Shown one piece after another: positions 1 to 12,500 of a stretch of 64,000 nt of DNA. Both the position numbers and the translations under genes were made by a program. Source of the stretch: Arenicola marina (taxonomy: Eukaryota > Annelida > Polychaeta > Arenicolidae); NCBI GenBank assembly GCA_964019135.1, contig OZ025256.1, positions 15,073,911 to 15,137,910 of the forward strand. The letters run 5' to 3'. Below the pieces are notes generated by a model. It worked only from the letters and a program-made list of their open reading frames with translations. It searched no databases and was not told the DNA's origin. The first letter of the stretch is position 1. Every line of letters starts with the position of its first letter.

Positions 1-539
1 AAAAAATTCACGTATAGTGTCATGTACATGTACAGTGAAATACACACACACGAAAGAACAAGGTTTAATCAAATGTTTACCAGGACCTGACAAAATATAT
101 TATATGCATAATATGTACATGTACATTCAGTCTTCCTCTCACATACATGTTTGCAGTCTTGGCTAAAAATAAATTTTAAAAAAGCCACTTAAGAGCGCGA
201 GAGAGAAACGAAAACGTAAAAAATCAACATAATTTTCTCCAAATAAATTTTGTCTACGGTTCTACCTGAAAATGTAATAAAACAGATGTTCAAAAAACGG
301 GAAAAAAAATCTCTGAATACAAAATTGACTACAAAAAAAAATAAATATAGATAACACTATAACACACATTATTAATCACACGGTGTCATGACGAAGAATA
401 CATGACGCGAGTGCTCATAAAATGATATTATATTATATAATAACCCGGCCCACCCCGCTCGATCGTTATTGTCGGGTGTTACGTACAACTCAAATGACAG
501 TGTCTTAAATGATTCGCCGACGACGTTGTAACGTGTCAC

Positions 540-3500
540 GTGTTGGCTGGAGGCTTCTGGGTATTTCTGTTGAATCTTGTCCGTGAATCCCGCCAGAGTC
601 TCGCAGTTGTTCACGTTGGCAATCTATACATGAGAAAACGATGCATGGTTCGTACCACAACGCGATTGACTCATACGTTTCTTGTTTACGGGGCACACAT
701 GACATACATGTGAAATGCGGCGAGATCTGACAAGTAACCACAGGTTCCATAAATACTACCCGGTAGAGACAAGTGTGTGTGCAGGCCTGTCGTGTTTTCC
801 AAACAAGAAATGAGAATAATTTGTTTTTGAAATAACATTGAACATAGTACCCGGGATCACCGTGGCGCCGCCTAGCGAGTACTATTTATCGGTTCAAGCT
901 CACATTACAAAAAAAGAACGCTGAAAAAAATTAGCTTGCTGACCCATTAATATTATGGTACATTTATCGTAAGCATATATTAAAGCCTGCAGATATATTA
1001 ATTTTTTCTGCCATTTGATCAGTAAATAACAACTTACGTCTGGTAAAAAATTCAGAATGTTTTAACTCAAGTTATGCCCAGCAACAAAAAAAGAACGAAT
1101 CTATTGAATTATGTCATCCCATTACGGTACCGGTTGTCATTATTAATGTTATTATCGGTTTTATTATGCGCCATATCTGTAACGTGGTCTGTACTGGGCC
1201 CATGGTACAAAAACATACATACATATGTATCATACATGTACAATCGCGATTTTCTAGTTTCTTATTTTCTCGACCTTACATACACCAGTTCAAATTAAGT
1301 TGTTCCCCTTAATCTCCTTGCATAGAATATAGAATATTTATATAGTGTTTTCTAATTCATTAGAAGCACAACTTCTGAGATACAATAATTATTTAGGTAG
1401 ATGCACACCAATGGGCGATTCATGCTTTTACCAGGTAATGAATGAAGAATTGCGTCTCGCTGCGATCTTGAAGGTGTCGCTGTTTGTAGGCGATGAGATC
1501 AGCTGAAAACACATGTCTATTCATTACTTCGACGAGGACATACGGTAATAAATCGCAAGGAAACAAGTAAAGTGGATTTATTGTAAATAACATCAACGTC
1601 GCAAGCTGTGCCTCTGTGAGGACAATTATGTGACGGCCAGAAGTACAATATACGAATATGCATGTCTGGACGAAATAAATCATAAATCGTACTAAATGTT
1701 GCACCGTGTCTTGACTAGTATCGCTATGAAGTTTGACGTATTTTCCTGTTGATTCTTTTATGCACATAAAGGGAACACCTCCCGGGACAGCGAACTGGGG
1801 TTGGATGAAATTTGCCTCACATGCAGAAGCCAGGGTGCGAAACCCCGAAGCGTTGATCTGCAGCTCAGTCTGTTTACCGACTTAGCCAGAGACGCTCTCG
1901 CGGGCAGCTGGGGTCGCTTTCACAAAACAAATTCCTTAAGGAGCGTACAGGTAGCAGGGAGAGTACGTGTCACGCACCTCTATATATCCTCTGGGTTAGG
2001 GTTAGGGCGGCACCATACATACATACGGTGGGAAGGGCAGATGTACGTGTCTTGCACCTCTATATATCCTCTGGAATGCGTCCAGCTCATCGTGACACAA
2101 GCTGACACAGTTGGCCAACAGGTCGACGCTGATGGTGGCCGCTACCTGCAACTAGAACCCAACCACACAAGTCCTATCATTATCGCTTCCATTGCAATGG
2201 TGTCTTAGTTTCCTGATCAATCCAAGGCACTGTTTTAAACATAAACAAAATTAAGAAACAAATGTTAGAAACGAATTAAGTAACGATCCAATACTTAACT
2301 TATTAATAATAAGCAACCAATATTACGGAGGTCACAGAAAACGTATTGACGCAAAATGCACATTTTGCATTTAAGTTTAAGTGATACCCATTTAAGTTCT
2401 GTTAACATCTACCTTTCGATTTAGTGAGTCATTAACACTTACGTTTTGTTCGATGATTTGAAAGAGGATGATGGGTAATGACGTGTTGTAGAATCCTCGA
2501 CCGTCTGCGTCTGGGGCCTGGGGTCGAAGCCAGTCCTAAAACAACACGTAACATGGCTATAGGGGTCGAAGCCAGTCCTAAAACAACACGTAACATGGCT
2601 ATAGGGATCGAAGCCAGTCCTAAAACAACACGTAACATGGCTATAGGGGTCCAAGCCAGTCCTGAAACAACACGTAACATGGCTATAGGGGTCGAAGCCA
2701 GTCTTAAAACAACACGTAACATGGCTATAAAGGTCGAAGCCAGTCCTAAAACAACACGTAACATGGTTATAGGGATCGAAGCCAGTCCTAAAACAACACG
2801 TAACATGGCTATAGGGGTCGAAGCCAGTCCTAAAACAACACGTAACATGGCTATAGGGGTCGAAGCCAGTCCTAAAACAACACGTAACATGGCTATAGGG
2901 GTCGAAGCCAGTCCTAAAACAACACGTAACATGGCTATAGAGGTCGAAGCCAGTCCTAAAACAACACGTAACATGGCTATAGGGGTCGAAGCCAGTCCTA
3001 AAACAACACGTAACATGGATACGGTTGTCGAAGCCAATCCTAAAACAACACGTAACATGGCTATAGAGGTCGAAGCCAGTCCTAAAACAACACGTAACAT
3101 GGCTATAGAGGTCGAAGCCAGTCCTAAAACAACACGTAACATGGCTATAGGGGTCGAAGCCAGTCCTAAAACAACACGTAACATGGATACGGTTGTCGAA
3201 GCCAATCCTAAAACAACACGTAACATGGCTATAGAGGTCGAAGCCAGTCCTAAAACAACACGTAATATGGCTATAGGGGTCGAAGCCAGTCCTAAAACAA
3301 CACGTAACATGGCTATAGGGGTCGAAGCCAGTCCTAAAACAACACGTAACATGGCTATAGGGGTCGAAGCCAGTCCTAAAACAACACGTAACATGGTTAT
3401 AGGGATCGAAGCCAGTCCTAAAACAACACGTAACATGGCTATAGGGGTCCAAGCCAGTCCTAAAACAACACGTAACATGGCTATAGGGGTCGAAGCCAGT

Positions 3501-6500
3501 CCTAAAACAACACGTAACATGGCTATAGGGGTCCAAGCCAGTCCTAAAACAACACGTAACATGGCTATAGAGGTCGAAGCCAGTCCTAAAACAACACGTA
3601 ACATGGCTATAGGGGTCGAAGCCAGTCCTAAAACAACACGTAACATGGATACGGTTGTCGAAGCCAATCCTAAAACAACACGTAACATGGCTATAGAGGT
3701 CGAAGCCAGTCCTAAAACAACACGTAACATGGCTATAGAGGTCTAAGCCAGTCCTAAAACAACACGTAACATGGCTATAGGGGTCGAAGCCAGTCCTAAA
3801 ACAACACGTAACATGGATACGGTTGTCGAAGCCAATCCTAAAACAACACGTAACATGGCTATAGAGGTCGAAGCCAGTCCTAAAACAACACGTAATATGG
3901 CTATAGGGGTCGAAGCCAGTCCTAAAACAACACGTAACATGGCTATAGGGGTCGAAGCCAGTCCTAAAACAACACGTAACATGGCTATAGGGGTCGACGC
4001 CAGTCCTAAAACAACACGTAACATGGCTATAGAGGTCGAAGCCAGTCATAAAACAACACGTAACATGGCTATATAAAGCGCATACAGGGATATAAAACCG
4101 GCCACCAACTTCTGCTCCGGTGAACAAATCTGCTTCTCTCAGGATAGCCCAAAGGTTTTTAGCATTTAAATTAAGGCATAATATACTTATTTGACATGGA
4201 TAGGAGGTTGGTAATACAAAAAAGTACAGATATTGCTTTAACCACTTTCGGTCATATCGCGTCAATAGGAGAAGGAAGGGAGAGTGGAGCCATGCCTCCG
4301 GGAGTAACCCCCTACTCTTACTGCGAAGAAGGACATGGGATCTTTATCCTGCGACCACACAGACATGGCCACAGCGGGGCGCGAACCACGTGCCGTTAGG
4401 CTCTCAGGTGCCCCGAGCACTCAATGCGAGCGCTCTAGCCCACTGAACTACCGGCCCCAGAAGTAGCATGAAGTATCAAGCAGAAGCACATACCTTGACA
4501 TCTGATGTTAAGGAGTTTCGCATCCACTCCATGAAGTTATTCTTCATTGTTTGCATGTATCTGACAACACAATCACGGTACAAAATGTACACAACCTTAA
4601 TACTATTACTAGGACATAACCATTTAAAGTCACTTGGTTGAAAGACACATCCATGATGTGGGATACAGACATTTTAAGTTTGTATTGCTAAACAATATTA
4701 TTTAAATAAACGGTTGAAAGATAATTATTGCTGTTATTATTATTAACCATTCAAAGTACCGTTGTTTCTACACAATATTAAAATCAATGGTTGACGAATA
4801 TGCATGACAAAAGCAAAATAGTTTACTAACACATGTCTTGCCATGCATTTTCGGCATCTCGAAATACCAAATGATCGCCTTGGAGTCCAAGTTATCTGAG
4901 CTATGGAACAGGTCAGGACTGAAGGGCCGTGTGGATTTGTCACACTACTTACTGATTCTGGATCTCATCAATGACTCTGGACTCCAGAAGCGGCGGGAAC
5001 TGGGACACATCCACCCGGATATCCGGATGGTTCATCATATCCTTTGACCTGAAACGGCGTGCAACATCAAGAAAATTATATGTATTGGTGTTTTAGGCCA
5101 CTATTGTGCACACAAGGGTCAAACTGGGCCAAGGAACCTCAAGGGACGATGAAGGATGAATGGATGCAAAATAACCCCAGAATAGGTGGCCGGGCCAAAA
5201 TTCGCACCCAGGACCCATTGATCTGCAGTCCGCTAATGAATCACCCCATACAATGGACTTATTGTGGGGTCTCTTTGTCTAAACATCAGAAATCACGACC
5301 GTGTGGCTAATAGGGTCATGTCTTCCGGCCCCGACCTATGCATCTGAAGAACGCTGAGCGATATTGGAGTGACCACGTGTCACGCTGAGCGATATTTGAG
5401 TGACCACGTGTCATACTCACCGATATTCGTGGGACCACGTGAGAAGGGAAACCATCTCATTGCCTTCCAAACCTTGCGACACCAGGTCGTTTAACTGCAA
5501 TAGACAAGATAAGAGGTTATACGGCGAATAATCAACATGTTCATCAAACAGACACGGTTACCTGGTAAGTTACAAATAATCACTCACACGACACGAAGTA
5601 ATATAAATCTCACATTTTGCATATATGCGCGCAACCGATTAATGCCAAGGGTAAAAATTTTAAGCAAATATGAAATATCCCGAAGAAGCGAAAATACTTC
5701 ATAAATGTAGTCCATGCGGTTGTGCGAAACATACGGTTAATTATATCTAAGATGACATAGCTTTACGTGAGACTATCGGACTGGCACACTCACATGTTGG
5801 GAGATGCTCTTGTGGTACATAAGGATGTACTTGTTCACGATGTCGTAGTGAGGTGGGAAACAAGCTCCACACAAAGTCTAGAAAAGGTATTAAAAAAACA
5901 CGTGTGAAAATTGACTAGAGTGAAGGTAAGCAGTTGAACACTCGTCCCATTTTTAGGATCCATAAAACCGCTTTCTGTAGTTTTTTTTAAAGTGATTGGT
6001 TCCGTGTATCTTCAGGACGCTTTAACCAATTCTGGTTAAATCGCGTCAATGGGAGAAGGAAGGGATAGAAATGCGGAGCCATGTCCCCAGGGGTGACCCC
6101 CTACTCTTTGCGCAAAAGGACATGGGATCTTATCCTGCGACCACACAGACTTGGCCACAGCGGGGCTCGAACCACTCAGGTGGCCGCGCACAATGCGAGC
6201 GCTCTAACCCAGTGTGCTGTCGGAGCGGCCCTAGTTTTAAGGCGAATCATGCTTCGCGCGAACATGATGAAAGGACCGCAGACAGTAATTTATCTGCTTG
6301 TTAATTTACAAGTAAAGCCGGAGACAGACAAATATACGATTCATTTTACCGGCCAGATAAGTAAGCGCTTGCAGTGTTCGTTTACCTTTTGTTATTATAC
6401 ACAGGGAAGAACCTAATTTATCTTAAAACAATCTGTTGAGAATTATCTTTAGCAGAAATATCCTCGGAAGTAAAAATGATGGTGTAGTGACATCATGGAA

Positions 6501-9500
6501 GGGTGAATATAATTTGACCGAAATGTGTCACACACACCTCTGACCTCTGACGGGAGAATCTTCACAAATAACAAGTCATGTGCGCGACCCGGCGAGACGC
6601 CTGGCACTGACCTTCACGACCTTGAGGTCTTCGAGGACGAGTTGTCGGGTGACCTCTAGGTGACGCACTAGCCACATCTTGTCTGTTGAGCGGTCTTCCA
6701 TCTGATTGCCTTCAATCCTAATAAAAAAACAAAATAATTCACGATAAAGATCGATCAGTTACGTCATATCATTCACCCGAATGGTCTGGTGGTTGTTGTG
6801 AGGAGCGAGCTCTGCCAGACCAGCCATCCTGTCGGGGGTTCGCGCCTTATCGACCAATGCACAACTTCGATGGATATACCGAAACATCACATTATTGTAG
6901 TGAATAGCGGTGCCATAAAAGACAAAACACTTTGTTACTGCATTGGGGATGGCCTGATTTCACAAGTTTGATCTGAATCATCAAACCATGTATGTAGACT
7001 ATGTACTACGTATGTAGCAGAAACTATTCCTACTAGCCTCGGCCTGCAACCCTTGAGCCGAAGAGGTAGAGTGGCTGACTCGAGATAGGGAGATCGTGAG
7101 GTCGACTCTCACTGACGACTTAACCGGGCCCCGCCGTGTAAGACTAATGTATCATCTTTGTCTGGATGTATAGAAGTTTTACCTGCTGAGCACGGCTTCC
7201 TCCAGTACGTCGAACGCCTTTTGCCGCCACCGCTTGGGGCGCCCCGGGGGTATGAAGCCCGTCTGCTCCTTCCGGCGCAGAGATAAGGCGTCCCATCTGC
7301 AATGATAATAAGCCACATTAACGAAGAAACAGATATAATATTAGACATTATTATTTTTATATCATACAATATTAACACCCTGGATACTATGAGGTTCCTT
7401 AGGTTACTTCGCTGCTTTAACGTCATATCGCGACAATGGGAGAAGGAAGGGAGAGCGGAGGATGTCCCCGGGGGTAACCCTCTACTCTTTGCGAAGAAAG
7501 ACATATGATCTTTATCCTGCGACCACACAGGCATGGCCACAGCGGGGCTCGAACCACCGATCCACGTGCCGTTAGGCTCTCAGGTGGCCAGAGCAATCGA
7601 GGCGAACGCTCTAACCCACTGAGCTATCGGGCCGGCCCCTCTAACACTGGGCATAGCTCACGTACTTCTCCTCTCGCTCTATGATGCGCAGGACTGTGAC
7701 GATGACGGTGGGTTCTCGGCATAGCGTGATGATGGTTCGATGAAGAATGAGCCACAACTGTTTGCCAAGGTCATCCGAAAGCTTGGGCACCTCGCCGAAG
7801 TACTGCCTGACCGTCTGTAAGACAGAAGACACGTACATAACAGATATAACATGGCCAAATAGATATAACATATATCTGTTACAGATATAATATAGACACA
7901 TAGATATAACATACATGTATCACAGATATAATATAGACAGATAGATATAACCTACATATATCACAGATATAACATCTGATAGATAGATATAACATATATC
8001 GGTCACAGATATAACCTAGACAGATAGACTGATAGATATAACATACATCGCCCGGTCACAGATATAACGTCATGGACAGATAGATATAACATACATGTAT
8101 CACACTTAGAGATCACAGCGTCACAGTATCACAGTGTCCTATCATACAAGAACAACCATTAGTTCACGTAACAAATCATCACCGACCAGGCTATTCACTC
8201 AGTAGGAAAAGCTAAAACATATTCAAATTAATTCCTGTCTCGCGATACATATCTTCTCGAATTATATCGTCTTGGATTAGTTATGACACAGACGAGTTTA
8301 TTCAGGTCATTCTGGTGCTACAAGAGAAAAGCACTTGTTTCTACGCCTAAAGATATTCTGTTGACAAGACCATGGTAGCGACAGTAGCATATACACATAG
8401 TGGCATAGGGCACTGGCAATTAGCGAGTGGCCATAAGAAAGGCCTGATCACATTATATCATCCGAGACTGAGTTAATGAGCGTTCCCTTACGTGGCTTTG
8501 TCTATTGACAACAAAGACACGTTGTTTGTTTTCGCATCCCCGTATGGAGCGCCGTACGCTCCACCGCCCTCGCTTCACTCTCCCCCGTATGGAGCGCCGT
8601 ACGCTCCACCGCCCTCGCTTCACTCTCCCCCGTATGGAGCGCCGTACGCTCCACCGCCCTCGCTTCACTCTCCCCCGCTTAAAACCAAACCCGTCCTCGG
8701 GTTTACTTTCACGATGTGTGTGTGTAAACAACATTGAGTTCTTCTCGGCCTTTACATAGGAATGTGGGTGGAGAGGAATATCGGGGCGTTGTCGAATAAT
8801 TTACTGTAAGCACAAAGAAGTTCTTGATTAAATCAGCCTGCGTTTCATTTCCCGGCGTATCAGTTACTGTGATTGTGCTACAGGACCCACCCCTCTATAA
8901 TGGCTCCAGCGGCTCAGCCACCAAGGTCATTCATCTATTTGGAAAGGTCGTGAACGAGATACGTCTTGGGATGCATGGATATGGAGACAAAAACCATATA
9001 TATTTATATATATTTATATAGATATGTAGCGGCTGAATCTATACGAGTCAATATATTAGCCAAAATGTGTCGAAATACTAAAAACACTGTCTTATACAGC
9101 ATCGTTTCCATGTTATACAAAATATCTAATTCAATACTTTCCGCGCCTATGCGCGGCGTGATATTCAAAAGAAATGAAATTGCCGTTAATTTGTCATTAC
9201 TTCCTATTTTTTGTATCGAGCGGCTTCATTTAGGCGACAAAAAGGCGATTTTTTTAAAAGAAAATTCAGGGCCATATTTTTCGGTTTACAAACAAAAACA
9301 GAGCCTCCCCGTGGATATCATTTTTTTTATGGATAAGTCTCTTCTAACAACTTAATCAACGCCGAACCACACTGTAATCATTACAACACAATGAGCAAGC
9401 CCATGTATTAGACGGGGAGAGCGCCACGTGACGCTATTTGGCGCCGAAAAGACACCCAAAAGATGAACGTGGCGCATTGGGATCTAAGCTCAGCTTCTAA

Positions 9501-12500
9501 TAACAGTACTTGTTCCTGGTTACATCAGTGACGCGTGTACAGTAATTAGATCACGGAGTTCAGTGAATAGATGATTTTTCAACTGTTAAGCTTATTTGAT
9601 ATTAAAATGATTAAAGGATTACGATGAATGATCTTCCTCATTCGCAGTTAACGGTGAAATGAAAAGCCTATTCTCGAGGAACGGAAAACCCATTTGCTCC
9701 CCCCCCCCCCCCCCCCTAATAACCGTGATGATAAAATAATGGTACATTATCGCTGTCGATAAGAAGAGATAACGGCACATATGCGCGAATCATTTTCTAT
9801 CATATGGGAACTAGACATATTGCCAAGTGAAATTACCCCCCCCCCCCTCCCCCCAACACACTCACCCCCCGCAGGGGTTACTCATGAGAGTGATCACACC
9901 CTCCCCACCCCCCCACACACACACCCCCCGCGGGGGTTAGTCATGAGAGTGATCACCCCCTCTCCACCCCACTACACACACACTACCCTCAACCCGCAGC
10001 GGGGTCACTGCCCCGTCCCCTCCCATAACCTGCATGGCCAAAACAAACACCGCCACCGACAGCACCACCACCATCACCATCACCCCCTCCCCCCTCCAGC
10101 CCCCCCCCCCCACCCCCCGTCACACCTCAGTAGCACCCCCGCCCCCTCCCTGATGCTACACCCCCCCGGGGCCTCAGTTTCTCGCACACACTGACACCGC
10201 ACTCCTAGGCAAGGCAAGGCAAGCGCTCTATAAATAGAATACGAACGTACTTTGGCGGGAAATAAGCACAAACCATCACAAAGAAGGTTCGTCTGATAAG
10301 GTTGGTATATAAATACAGGCTACCAGCGATACATGAGGAAAGCACGGCCCACGTTTTACGCCGCGTCTGTTCTGCCACAGTAGCCTACCGTTTGGATTAC
10401 ACGTAGGGCTACGCCGTTCAATGGAACACGCTAACATACGGAAACTATTTTGGAAACTATATTCAGGTTTCCGCCCACACTGTACAGCGAGACAATGACT
10501 CACACTGTGCACATGATATGGTAAGTACAGCTATTCTTCTGACGCCTTTACACATATATATATATGTATATACGTATTTTATGTTAGATCAACTGGTTGG
10601 TCCACACCGGATTGGTCCTTTAATTGTGGCGGCTAAATTAAGATATGGTGAATGGATCTTGTGTCTTGTGACCCGAATAGGCCTACCAAAACCAATTCAA
10701 TTGTCAGGGTCGTTACATGATATGATATGTAAGCTTAGTCATGGCTGAAACGTGGCCTACATGGGCCTAGCGTTGATTTGACAAATACTTTGTACGAATT
10801 CGACAGATTCGAGTCATTGCTATCTTCCCACTTGTCCACCTCAGACTTCACGAGGTAAGTTCTATCTGTACATCTATGATCTGGTTTCTCTGCCTTGAGC
10901 GATCGGGGAATATACATAGATATATATATACAAGCCTATCGCATTAGATTGCGTTACGCATGGAGCTGTTAGGGTCATATGCATATATTTCTATTAGTCC
11001 AGGAAATTTTGTCCTATCTCCGAAACTCAACTCAATCTTAAACTTACTGCGCCATTAATATGATAGTGGATGCCTCATAATATTACTGTGGACACCCCAT
11101 ATTATTGTGGGCACCCCATAATATTACTGTGGACACCCCATATTATTGTGGACACCCCATAATATTACTGTGGACACCCCAAATTTATTGTGGGCACCCC
11201 ATAATATTACTGTGGACACCCAATATTATTGTGGACACCCCATAATATTACTGTGGACACCCCAAATTTATTGTGGATACCCCATAATATTATTGTGGAC
11301 ACCCCATATTTATTGTGGATACCCCATAATATTATTGTGGACACCCCATATTTATTGTGGACACCCCATATGTTTTGTGGACACCCTATATTTATTGTGG
11401 ATACCCCATAATATTATTGTGGACACCCCATATTTATTGTGACACCCCATATTTATTGTGGACAGCCCATATTTATTGTGGATACCCAATAATATTATTG
11501 TGGACACCCCATATTTATTGTGGACACCCTATATTTATTGTGGATACCCCATAATATTATTGTGGACACCCCATATTTATTGTGGACACCCCATATTTAT
11601 TGTGGATACCCCATATTTATTGTGGACACCCTATATTTATTGTGGATACCCCATAATATTATTGTGGACACCCCATATTTATTGTGACACCTCATATTTA
11701 TTGTGGACACCCCATATTTATTGTGGATACCCCATAATATTATTGTGGACACCACATATTTATTGTGGATATCCCATAATATTGTTGTGGATACTGTATT
11801 ATTGCAGACATTCCCTATCATTGTGGAAACTCCCTATTATTGTGTCATTATTGCGGACACTCCCTATTATTGTGGACACCCTTTATTATTGCGAACACTC
11901 CATATTATTGCGGACACTCCCTATTATTGCTGACACTCCCTATTATTGTGTACACTCCTATTATTGTGGACATTCCCTATTATTGTGGACACCCTCTATT
12001 ATTGAGTACACTGCCTATTATTGTGTACATTCCCTGTTATTGTGAACACTCCCTATTATTGCGTACACTCCCTATTATTGCGGACACCCTTTATTATTGT
12101 GGACACTCCCTATTATTGTGGACACTCCCTGTTATTGTGGACACTCCCTATTATTGCGTACACTCCCTATTATTGCGGACACCCTTTATTATTGTGGACA
12201 CTCCCTATTATTGCGTACACTCCCTATTATTGCGGACACCCTTTATTATTGTGGATACTCCCTATTATTGTGGACTGTCTATTATTGCGGACACCCTCTA
12301 TTATTGAGTACACTCCCTATTATTGTGGACATTCCCTATTATTGTGGACACTCCCTATTATTGGAGACTGTCTATTATTGCGGACACCCTCTATTATTGA
12401 GTACACTGCCTATTATTGTGTACATTCCCTGTTATTGTGGACACTCCCTATTATTGCGTACACTCCCTATTATTGCGGACACCCTTTATTATTGTGGACA

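Noticed and set aside
2432-4265. Reading frames of up to 608 codons on both strands
   Set aside because: They are the 42-bp repeat read in open frames; the unit is a multiple of three and has no stop in several frames. The only real coding here is EXOC3 exon 14 (2443-2517), in another frame.
7045-7110. tRNA-like string with ggtagagtggctgactcg and gaggtcgactctcac
   Set aside because: A- and B-box resemblance only; no acceptor stem pairs. It may be an old SINE head but I could not define it.
9781-10194. Pro/His-rich 137-codon frame
   Set aside because: Translation of a C-rich low-complexity tract.
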